From Myrica gale (Eukaryota > Streptophyta > Magnoliopsida > Fagales > Myricaceae): a stretch of 64,000 bases of DNA. The stretch spans positions 21,091,001 to 21,155,000 of the forward strand of contig OZ005609.1 in NCBI GenBank assembly GCA_963930655.1. The letters run 5' to 3'. Of this stretch, positions 40,201 to 52,200 are shown one piece after another. Position 1 is the stretch's first letter, and each line of letters begins with the position of its first letter. Below the pieces are notes generated by a model, which was not told the origin of the DNA, made no database searches, and worked only from the letters and a program-made list of their open reading frames with translations. The translations under genes and the position numbers were made by a program.

Positions 40201-43200
40201 TACTAGCTTGCGATATAAACTAGGATCAGCAAGTAAGTCACCCTCCTCTTTGCGAAGTTTGACATTTAACTCCTTGGGAGTGTCAACCATGGAAGTGGTT
40301 CGAAGACCAGCAAGAGCCACCAGGTCAGAAGCATACTTGTGCTGATTGAGAGAAATACCAGAAGAACTACGACGCACCTCAAGACCAAGAAAATATGTGA
40401 GATAACCAAGATCTTTCATGTGAAAGGACTCAGAGAGATGAAGCTTGAGCTGGCCAAGTAGAGTAGAGTCTGAACCAGCGATAACAATATCATCAACATA
40501 AACAAGAAGAATATCAATGCCCAGTTCTGTTTTACGCAAAAATAAAGAGGAGTCATGCTTGCTCTGCTGGAAGGAGAATTGTAATAAAGTACTCCGAAAC
40601 TTTTTTTTTATAAGATGAATTTTATTAAAGAGACAAGAGGCGAAATCAGTACAAAGGTTGTACTAAAGTCACTCAAAGCATACAAATAAAGAAACTAAGG
40701 AAATCAACATAGTCCTCAAAACAACCACCCAACAAAGCATTAGCCCACAAGAAAAGAGAAAGAAACACATCGCCCTGCAAGCTCCTTAGGGATCTGTCAG
40801 AATCTTCGAAGCACTTCTTATTCCGCTCCCTCCAAAGGCACCACCACACACGTTGGAATCATCCCCCAAATAGCCTTGGCTGAAGGATCCTTGAACTTCC
40901 TACCCCAACAAGAGAAGACATCCTCCACCTTTTCAGGCATAACCCAATGAACATTGAAGATGCCAAGGACCGACATCCAAAGGCCTCGAGCAACCGCGCA
41001 ATGCAAGAACAGATGATTTACTGATTCGCCATCTCCTTTACACATATAACACCACTCTGTGACATAAACACCCCGTCTTCTGAGATTATCGATAGTCAAA
41101 ATGCGCCCATGGGTAGCCTCCCAGACAAAGAAAGAGACGCGCATAGGGACCTTCGCCTTCCAAACCCCCTTCCAAGGGAAAGAGACAGAACTGACATAAC
41201 CAGAAAGATAATCATAAAATGATTTAACAGAGAAAACTCCACTCTTCGAACCCACCCACCACATCACATCCACACTACCAATACACACCCTCTGCTTATA
41301 GAGGAGAGAATAGAAGGCATCAACCCTCCTCCAGTTCCCAATCATTCACATGTCTAGAGAACTGCAAATTCCACACTAGGGAAGAAGAATCAAACTCCAT
41401 ACACTCCGCCACCATAGCTTCCTTACAAGAGGACAAAGTGAAGACTAAAGGGAAAGACCGGCTTAGAACTCGCCCATCACACCACTTGTCATGCCAAAAC
41501 CTAAGGCGCTGACCGTCTCCCAAACAAACCGAGTATGCTTAGAAAAAGAATCCCAACCATTACTGATATGTTTCCAGAGGCTCACCCCATATGAAGCGCT
41601 GGAAGACAAAGAGAACCACCCACCACCCGTAGTTCCATATTTTGCAACAAAGAGAACCACCCACCACCCGTAGTTCAATGCCAAACCGCCACAACCACTT
41701 GCCCAACAACGCTTTATTGAACACAGTGATCCTCCTAAGCCCCAACCCACCACAATGAATTGGAGAACACACCTTCGCCCAACTAAGGAGATTAAACTTA
41801 TGAACACCATCTTCACTACCCCACAAGAAGTCCCTTTGTAACTTTTCAATTCTCATTGCCACAGATCTCGGAATGGGGAAAATAGATAAGAAGTAAGTCG
41901 GAAGACTAGATAAGGTGGACTTAATCAAAGTGATCCTACCTCCTTTCGAAAAATACATACGCTTCAATTCCTCCAACCTCCTTTCCATCCTCTCCAAAAT
42001 GTCATCCCAAATCCACACACTTTTGTATTGAGCACCCAAAGGAAGCCCCAGATAAGTCATTGGCAAAGTTGAAACCCTACAACCCAACAAAGAAGCCAGC
42101 CTCTGCACATTACCAACAGTACCAATAGGAATAACCTCCGACTTGGACAAATTCACCTTCAACCCCGAAACCGCTTCAAAACATAACAACAAACAACGAA
42201 TGCTACGAATCTGAGCCTCCTCAGCCCCACACAAAATTAAAGTATCATCCGCAAAAGCAAGTGAGAAACACTAGTAGTCACACTACTCGCACCACCAACC
42301 TTAAAACCATCAATAACACCCTGCGAAACACATTGCGCCATGATACGAGAAAGAACCTCCATAACAATAACAAACAAAAAAGGAGATAGAGGGTCTCCTT
42401 GCCTCAAGCCTCGAGAACTACCAAAAAAACCTTCCGGGGATCCATTCACTAGGACAAAAAATCTGACCGAAGAAATGCAAAAAGCAATCCAGCTACACCA
42501 CCTGTCACCAAAGCCACATCTGCGCAATAAATACAGAAGAAAATTTCAATTGACATGGTCATAGGCTTTGTGAATATCCAACTTACACAACAAACCTGGT
42601 GCTTCCATTTTCAACCTAGAGTCAATACACTCGTTGGCAATCAATACAGAATCCAGAATCTGCCGTCAGAGGGAGGGAAAGAGCTCTAGGATTGGAAATT
42701 TAGTTCGTAGTTGGAAGCCGGTTCTTGTGTGTTTTTAGGAGACTAAAATTGAGGATGTTTTGAGGGCTCTAGTGAGACGTTTGTGGGGGGTCCTCATGTG
42801 AGGTGTAGTAGTTTGCCAGCGGAGGGTGCTTCAGGTGGGATTTTAATATTATGGGATTCTCGCGTTTTGGAGATGGTCAACTCTGTCTGTGCTCTTTAAG
42901 AATGTGGAGGATGATTATGCTTGGGCTTTCTCTGGGGTGTATGGCCCTAATGGTGACTCCCTTCGTAGATTATTATGGGATGAGTTGGCTGGTGTTTTGG
43001 CTTGGTGGAATGCACCGTGGTGTATTGGTGGGGATTTTAATGTCACTCTCTTTCCGGGTGAGAGGTCCGGCTTGGGTGGCTTTAGGAGATCGATGACTGA
43101 ATTTTCAGATTTTATCTCTGAGATTGGGTTGGTCGATGCTCCGCTGGTTGGTGGTTTATTCACATGGTCTAATAACCGCTCTTGGTCCAGGATTGATCGA

Positions 43201-46200
43201 TTCCTCTTTAGTCCAGAGTGGGAGAGTTTGTTCCCGAGGATTATCCAGCGACGTTTGCCTCGTCTGTATTCTGATCACTTTCCAATTTTGTTGGAGGATG
43301 CTTCAGCTGGGGGTGGTAAAAAACCTTTCAAATTTGAAAATATGTGGTTGAAGGTGGAGGGGTTTGTGGATCGTATTCGGGAATGGTGGAGTAGTTATGA
43401 TTTCGCGGGGTCTCCTAGTTTTGTGCTCAGTTTGAAATTGAAGGCTCTGAAACAAGATTTAAAAGATTGGAATAAAAACGTTTTTGGTGATCTCTCTTCT
43501 CGGAAGACGTCTTTGTTGAGGGAGATATCTTTGCTGGATGAGCTGGATGAGGAGGGTCGTCTGGATAATGGGGGTGTCGATAGGAAGTTGGATAATATGA
43601 GGGAGTTGGATCAGTTGCTTGATTTGGAGGAAGTGAGTTGGAGGCAGAAATCACGGGCTTTGTGGCTCAAGGAGGGGGATAGGTGTACGGAATTCTTCCA
43701 TCGTGTTGCAAATTCTCATAGAAAAACTAACGCTATCTCTATTCTTGAGGTGGATGGGGAGTTGGTGGAAGACCCTGTGGATATTTCTTCGAGGATTGTT
43801 AGCTTTTACTCTTCTTTGTATGCAGAGCCTTATCAATGGAGGCCTTCTTTGGATGGGTTGGATTTTGATATGATTTCGGTGGAGGAGGCGGGGTGGTTAG
43901 AAAGACCCTTTGAGGAGGATGAGGTGTTTGAGGTGGTAAGAGGTTTTAATGGAGATAAAGCACTTGGGCCGGATGGTTTCTCGTTAGCGTTCTATCAGAC
44001 TTGTTGGGAGGTTATAAAAGAGGATGTTCTTTCCGTTTTCAATGAATTTTTTCGGGATGGTAGATTTGTCCGAAGTCAAACCAGGCTCGCGGACCTTGTT
44101 TAAGACCATAAAGAGACTTGCGAAGCTTGCACACATGTTAAGTAGGAGAAGATAACAAGCCTGGGGGAGGCTTCATAAAAATGCATTCTTTGAGATCACC
44201 GTGAAGAAAAACATTCTTCACATCCATTTGATGAAGAGACCAATCATTGGAGGCAGTAAGAGCGAGAATAGTGCGAACAATGGTCATCTTAGCCACAGGA
44301 GCAAAGGTTTCTTCGTAATTGACACCATATTTTTGATTATTTCCAAGAGCAACTAACCGGGCTTTGTAACGATCAAGACTGCCATCTGATCGGACCTTGA
44401 TGGAGTAAACCCATTTGCAGCCGAGAGGAGTAATCGTGGAAGGACAAGGTTCAAGATCCCATGTCTGATTTGCTTCAAGAGCTGCAATTTCTTCTTGCAT
44501 AGCTTGCTGCCAACACTCATGCTTGGCAGCTTGGGAGTAGGATGTGGGAATAATATATTGGGACAATGATGCAGTAAGAGCAGATATAGAAGTGTCAGAG
44601 GAAGGAAACTCATACCGATCCGGGGGTATAGACACTCGAGTAGAGTGACGTACCAAGGGCGCTGGATGTGCCGAGCTTGACGGGATGGAAGGCGCAACAG
44701 GATCAGGTAGCAGGGCTGCCAGCGAAGGAGGCGGTCGGCGAGAACGACGCGTATACACTATACTAGGGGTAAATCGAGAAGGGACAGAAACTGGAGGCAA
44801 TGGCGGCTCCTCTAAAGGAGGAAGGAAAACCACAGGAGAAGAGGGTAGAGAGGGGCACGAAAAGAAATGTTGACTTTCGAAAAAAATCACATTTCGAGAG
44901 ACACGAAGACGATGTAAAGTAGGATCATACCACACAAAACCTTTCTGACCCACATTATACCCCAAGAACGCACAACGAACAGATTGAGCAGATAACTTAT
45001 GGCGTTCATGAGGAGGCAAATGAAAACATACACAACCAAAAGTACGTAAATGATCGTAACTAGGGTTGCGTTTGTTTCGACTGAATATGTTTTCATGCAG
45101 AATATTTTCAAAAACATGTGTTTAGTAGGGGCTGAAAAAAAAGTCAAAGGAAAATGAGATAAGCGGTTAAAGGAAAATAATCTCTATCAGGTTGAAAACA
45201 ACTTACCCTTTGAGAAGCTTAAGTTATTTTCCAAATGACTATATTTTCTCTATTTTATCTAACAGATGTTATCTATTATTTTTTCTCATCTATATTCTCT
45301 CTACTAACAAAATAAACTTAAATTATTTTCAGGTGACTATTTTTTTATCTATTCTATCGCAAAATATGTTATCTACTATTTTTTCTCTAACAAAAAAACT
45401 TAAATTATTTTTCAGTTAACTATTTTTTCTCTATTCTTTACCAAAATGCTGAATATTAATTTATCATTACGAAAGTGGCTAGTTTTGGGAATTTTATGTT
45501 AGACATTATTTTTATTGTTATTCAGTATTTTTAATATCTTTATAGATAATAGGGGTGAACAGATCCGGACCGCAGACCGGACCGGACCGGAAAACCGGAC
45601 AGAATTTCCTGTCCTGTCCGGTTTTTTTTCTTAAAATGCGGTCCGGTTCGGACCGGACCGGATAAATCCGGTTATCCGGTCCGGTCTTCCTTTTTAATAA
45701 ATGCGGTCCGGACCGGACCGGACCGCATTTATTAAAAAAAGTAAAAAATATATATTTTTATTATTTTTAATACAAATTATAAACATAAAACGTTTAATTT
45801 TAATCTAAACTAAAACTTAACATTTTTATATACACTTCCCATTTGAAATTAACCTAAAAGAAATTTTGAAAAAATTTTAAAAAATTAAAAAAAAAATCAA
45901 AACCGGTCCACTTATAAGTGGTCCGGTCCGGTCCTATAATATTTAAGGACCGGAATGCGGTCCGAAAAACCGGACCGCATTCCGGTTGTGCAGCCCTAAT
46001 AGATAATAAACATTTATTTTAGCATTTCAGGTTGTAATTCGTATTTTATTGGACCTCCTTTTATTATTTTTAATATCTCGCTATCGTTTGAACTTTGATT
46101 CCACATTTTCGCAATTAGTTTGCTGAGATAAAGTTACAAAAAGGCTCTGATGAGTCGAAGCTTTATAGATAGCTCTTCATTTGCTGATTGACAAATTTGT

Positions 46201-49200
46201 AAGAAAGACACAACTTTCCCGATTGGAGCCTTTGATAATTCAAATGGATAATTAGAGCAAGTATCTGTCTAGATCCTTCTAATATGATTGTTATTCTGAA
46301 TCTAGAGGTACATCAAAACTAAACAAGCTCACAAAATATTCTTTAAATTTTTCAGGTGACAACCAAACACTATATGTTTATTTTCAAGGATAGCCAAACA
46401 CTAAAACTTGTTTTGTTTTCCCTGTAAATATTTTCAGATGCAAATATTTTCTTATTTTCCTCCTTTTACACCGAAACAAACACAGCCTAGGTTGCATAGA
46501 AAGAAGACGAAAGTAGGGAGATTCCATATTTAAGACAGAGGATGGTAGTCGATTAATCAAAAGGGTAGCACTTTTCATAGCCTCAACCAAGAACATGGAA
46601 GGGACAAAAGACTCAAGCAAAAGAGTACGTACCACATCTAGAAGATGAAGATTCTTCCGTTCGGCGAACCCATTTTGTTGTGGAGTACTCGAGCACAAAT
46701 GTTGATGAACAATGCCTTTTGAATCCAAGAACTCACGGAATTCATTAGACAGATATTCACCACCGAAATCAGTACGTACAATTTTTATAGAGGCAGAATA
46801 TTGGTTTGCAAGATGCGCAATGAATATAGTGAAAGTACGAAAACTTCAGATTTTGAGCGAAGAAAATAGACCTAAGTAAAATGACTATAGTCATCAATAA
46901 ATGTCACATAATACTTATATTTTTCATGAGATGTAACAGGAGATGGACCCTAGACATCACTATGAATAATATCAAAGCAGTGAGAAGCTCTACTAGCATG
47001 CAGAGGAAAGGGAAGAGTTTTACTTTTACCAAGCTTGCAAGAGGTACAATAAAAAAAAGTAAAACTTTGTACTTTATTGCCTAATAAACCAGAGTTGAAT
47101 ACATGATATAATATCTGAGCGGTGCCACACCATACGCAAATCATCAACTGTATTACAAGAAAGAGACAAATTTGGAGAAACTGAAGAGGGTGCTACAATA
47201 GGCAAATATAGTGGAAAGAGACGCCCCACCTTAGGCCCCTTCGCGATCACCGTCCTCGTTGCCTGATCCTGTACAACACAACCAGTACCAGAAAAGTTAA
47301 CAGCACAATTGTTATCTATTAATTGGCCAACTGAAATGAGATTTGTAGAAAGCTGAGGAGCAAGAAATACATCGGTGATCTTAGGAGAAGCATCACCAAT
47401 AACATTGATTGGCAAGGAGCTATCATTGGTTGTTTGAATAAATGAAGTGCCAGTGTAAGGCCTTACATGACCAAGAGCCATGAGACTGGGAGTCATGTGA
47501 TTAGAAGCTCCAGAGTCGATATACCATATGTTAGAAGAAGCATGGTTACCTTGAAGACCCAATGTTGAGAGCGCAGACACGATCATCTGTTGCACCATTG
47601 CAGGTGTTAGCGGAGGAGAGAAATCACTTGGAGAGGCGCCAAAGGCCGGAGAAGTAGCTACTGGAGGTGCAGTAACAGAGGTCTGAAAAGCTTGGGTTTG
47701 GCAATTCTGAGGACGGATGCGACATTCTTTAATAATATGACCCTTTTTCTTACAATAGGAACAAAACTTCTTGGCACAATTGGCTGCAATATGACCATAT
47801 CTCTTGCAAGAAAAACATTGCTTGGACACCATAGAAGTCCCCCGGCCTTGGGCAACATAAGCAACAGTAGTTGAACCGGAGCCGTCATGAGGAGAGTCCA
47901 AAACCGCTTGAGTGGTGAGACGTTGTTCCTCGCAAAGGAGTTCGCTGAAACAAATTTCTAGAGATGAAACCAGAGATCGGTTCAACAAAGAAGATCGAAC
48001 GGATTCATATTCTGAGCGCAGCTTCATAAGAAATTGATCACAACGACTCGTCTCATGGATAGCCTGAATAGCTGAAAGAGCATCAGATGAAACATTCATC
48101 ATAACAAGGGCAGAATAATCAGTCCAAAGAGTGAGAAATGCGGAGTAGTAATCCTGAATGGAGAGATTGGGCGGAACGATAAGGACGCAAATTGGGAACA
48201 AGGTGCGGCTCGACGGAGCTAAGAAGCCAATACATAATCCTAGCATCAAGAACAGCCCAGGAAACCGGAGCAGCAACATCCTTAGATTTTTCTGAAGCGG
48301 AAGAAGGTGCCGGAGTGGTGCCTTCAATATGACCCCAGAGATCTTTTCCTTGTAGGAAAAGTTCAAATTGAAACGCCCAAGTACAATAATTTGTACCAGT
48401 AAATTTGATACAAGCAGGAGCAGCATCCATGATAAGATAATGTATCATAGAGCTGTAAATAATTGCTTAAAATATATACTGCCAAGCTGAAACCCAATCA
48501 TAGCAACAGGAAGATGCTTTCAAACTTACTACCAGCACGCCAAATAGCCCAAACAACACCCAATCAGCCCAAACCAAACCCAGTAAGTAATATCAGCCCA
48601 ATCAGCCCAACTACAATAACAGCCAGTCCAAGTAGCAACAAAAACATAGCAGCCCAGCAGCCCAATAATGCAAAAAAATAAACAAAGACCAAGAAATAGC
48701 TCCACCGAAAAAACCAAATATCAAACAAGGAGAGCATAACAGGTCCGGAAAATACCACCGAAATCCAAATAGCCAACAAACAGCCCGAAAACAAGGAAGA
48801 GGAAGCAAACCGAAACAGCCCAAGAGACCGGAAGTCACAATCAGTGTCGACAACCACCACCCAACACCGGAAACTCCACAGAAAATGCCGAAATCACCAC
48901 AAACCACCACCCAGCACCGAAAACTCCACAGAGGACACCGGAAACAGCACAGAAGCCACCAAAATCACCACAGCAAATGCCGAGAGCCACAAAACACCAA
49001 TACCCAGTGCCGGAAATACCACAGGGATGGTCGATAGTAGGAAAAGAAGAACCAGAAGTACTACGGGTTCGAAAAAAAATGGGTGGTGTTGAAAAAAAAA
49101 AATCGACGGAAACGAAACCCATGACGAAAAACGAAACCAAATAAAAAAAGAACCAGAGAGACAGATTAGAGTACTGGCTCTGATACCATGACAATAATTG

Positions 49201-52200
49201 AGGAAATTTGACTGAATGAATTGGCCGTGAGTATCGTTCTCATTATATAGAGATTTGAATCAAGCTATACAAGGTACGTTATCAATTTACACGGAAATAA
49301 ATCAAGCGTACGTTATAGAAATCTCGTATCAAACTAAACTAGGAAAGAAGACAACTATCCGTTGCTATATACAGCTGTAGAATAAGTGAGTAAATATGAC
49401 AGCGAAGCTGTCCGTTGACAACTAGTAACTTGTCTGATTGTTGCAGATGCATAGATGTAACTGGGGCCTACAGTGCTCAAAAGACAGAGCTGAATATAAG
49501 CTTGACTGCAGTTGGCCTTTTGTGGACTGCAACTGATTTCATTGCGAAGGGGCTTATCTATGGGCTGGGGGAGCAAAAGGAAACAGGTTAAATTTCCATT
49601 GAAAACTTATGAGCTCATCAATTGCCTTTGCTATTCATTCCCAAATGTATCTCGGTTTTGCTCTGTTTTAATATTTAAGGAATTTCAGATGCACATTCTG
49701 TTCCAAAGCCTATTGAAGGTGAAAAGGCAGAAGAACAAGCACGCGGCATTGCTAATGATATGAATGACCAAGCTTCTTCAGTATATACAGTTGATTGTGA
49801 TAAGTTGCTATTCTCTGTTTTCTCTTTACTTCAAAAGCTTGGAGCTGATGATAGACCAGAGGTAGGATGATGTATCTGTGATAATGGACTTCCCTGAGCT
49901 ACTAAAATGCTTTTATGTTGATTACTGCTCTACAAACCTAGGCCCATAGATTCTGAGTGATTGCACTTTGTCTGGGCATAAACTACCACGTGCAAAAATA
50001 CTTTTCTCAAAAGCCAAAGAGCAGTCAGAAGGGACTAGCAGAAAACTGGAGCTTTTCCGGATAATAGAAGCCTTGCTTTTGCACTTCTGCTTGAATCATT
50101 ATATATGATCTGCAGCTTTTTTTTCTATTTTCCCTTGCAATTAGATACCATTTTACTTTCTTCAAGGAAGGTGGTTTAGTAATATGTACACCACTGTGGT
50201 TGTGTAATATAATAGCTCTTCCAGTCATGGCTGAAGCCGTTCTACATGTCAGGTCAGGAATTCAGCTGTGAGGACACTTTTTCAAACACTTGGAAGTTAT
50301 GGGCAGAAACTATCAAAAACTATGTGGGAGGATTGTCTTTGGAATTATGTTTTCCCTACATTAGACCGTGCATCTCACATGGTAAGCTGAATAAATATTA
50401 AGTTGAGAGCTGTTTTTACTGGCTATACTTATGTATTTTGATTTTGGGGTTTTTTTTTGTAAGGCTGCTACTTCATCTAAAGATGAATGGCAAGGAAAAG
50501 AACTTGGAACTCGTGGAGGAAAATCTGTTCACATGCTCATACATCATAGGTATAGGAGATTTGGTATAAATTGTGATCTGAAATTTGTTCTTTTTCCCTG
50601 CAATTATGCATGTTATTGTGTTTAATGATTTTGCAGTCGTAATACGGCTCAGAAGCAGTGGGATGAGACGCTTGTACTGGTCCTTGGTGGAATAGGACGC
50701 ATATTACGTTCTTTTTTTCCTTATCTGAGAAGCTTAAGCAATTTCTGGTCAGGTGGGTTTTTCAAATTGAATTCTGCATCTGACTTCTCTCCCCCCCCCC
50801 GGGCGCCCTCTCTTCGCCTCCCCTCTTTTTTTTCTATTAGGAGTCTAATGTTAGATCAAGTTTCGTTTCTGCAGGCTGGGAATCTTTGCTTCTTTTTGTA
50901 AAGAACAGCATGTTAAATGGCAGTAAAGAGGTTGCTCTTGCAGCAATTAATTGTTTGCAGACAACTGTTCTTTCTCATTCCCTTAAGGTGATCATCAGAT
51001 TTCCTAAACCAGAGCTGTTTTGTCGAATTTTTGTCACTGAAAAAACTGCTTTGGCATTAAGGCGACATTTTTTTATGTAAATTAACTTGTGTACATGAGA
51101 GCAGCATTGATTAGATATGCTCACTCTAGCACTGACAAAACTGCATGAATCAGGGGAACTTACCAAAGCCATACCTCAACTCAGTACTTGATACGTATGA
51201 GTTTGTTCTTCGAAAGTCACCGAACTACACTGGCAATGCTGCTAGCAAGGTCAAGCAAGAGATTTTACATGGTCTTGGTAATGTATTTCTCAACTTGAAC
51301 ACTTGGTTAATTGCTTGAGTGTTTACACAAGAGTCACAATGCTTGAAAGCCAGGAAATGGGGTACCCATTATGCATTGTCACTAGTCCGCATAGTATATC
51401 TAAGCTAGGTTAAAAATACTTCATGAATGTTGCAATCGCTACAGTAATTAGGAGGGCCATTTTTTCAGCATGCTTATGTTTTTCTTGATTTGTATGAACA
51501 GGAGAATTATATGTTCAAGGACAAAGAATGTTTGACGATTGCATGTACACACAGTTGCTAGCAATTGTAGACTTGGCGGTTAAGCAAGCCATAATAACTA
51601 CTGATAACTTTGAAACTGAATTCGTAAGTATAGCTTCTTAACTCAGCCCCTTTCCCTTTTTCCTTGCATTCTTAGTTATATTGCAGCCACTATTTCTCGT
51701 TTGTTTTTGTTCTGCATTTTCCCTAACCAGAGATTGATATAAAAATAAAGTAATAACACTGCCTGGCATAAGTCAAAAGGCCCTGTGAACAAGTAAATGC
51801 TGTGGAGATCAGAGATTCCCATTGATTGGTAGGTGACTACACTGTTCAACCTCCCCCCCCCCACTCCTCCCCAACAGAGGGTCCCCTTCTCTCTTAAACC
51901 AACTTCAGATTGACCTGGTTTCTTTTGAAACGATTGGGTCTACTGCATTCAGAAATTCAGAGTTGGTAGTTCTATTGGAGCTTCCGTCTTTTTTCTTTTT
52001 TTTTGGGGGGGGGGGGGTGGTAAGAAGGAAACAAGGATCAGTCGCATCTGGAAATAAGCATTGCAATAAATTTTAAGTTGGCTAAAACATTTGGCATAGA
52101 AGTCATAGTAGAGAGCTCGAATTCGGCTCCCAAAAGGAAGTGTCTTCGTGGCACTCGCAGACATAGCCATATCTTCCTCCATCTTCTGCTCTTCCAGGAG

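Larger units (their letters stand above)
39303..49420 (-). mobile_element. Ty1/copia LTR retrotransposon in MON2 intron 29, with nested insertions
   Basis: LTRs are 39303-39536 (3') and 49189-49420 (5'), both TG...CA and differing by about nine substitutions and one 2-bp gap, so the element is not new but not ancient. Target duplication actag lies at 39298-39302 and 49421-49425. The primer-binding site tggtatcagagcc (minus strand, 49176-49188) directly abuts the 5' LTR and pairs with initiator tRNA-Met. The polypurine tract is at 39537-39547. Gene order on the minus strand is gag, protease, integrase, RT, RNase H, as in copia. An L1 (40599-44074) and a MITE (45064-46487) split the polyprotein, and gag has an internal deletion with frameshift. 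Confidence 0.95.

Noticed and set aside
42889..44103. Long plus-strand open frame as an independent endonuclease gene
   Set aside because: It is the inverted 5' half of an L1 whose 3' half lies on the other strand; its last residues are copia sequence read antisense.
48600..49170. Minus-strand Trp/Cys/Phe-rich open frames as a membrane protein
   Set aside because: They lie in the untranslated leader of the copia element between PBS and gag, and have skewed composition without recognisable motifs.
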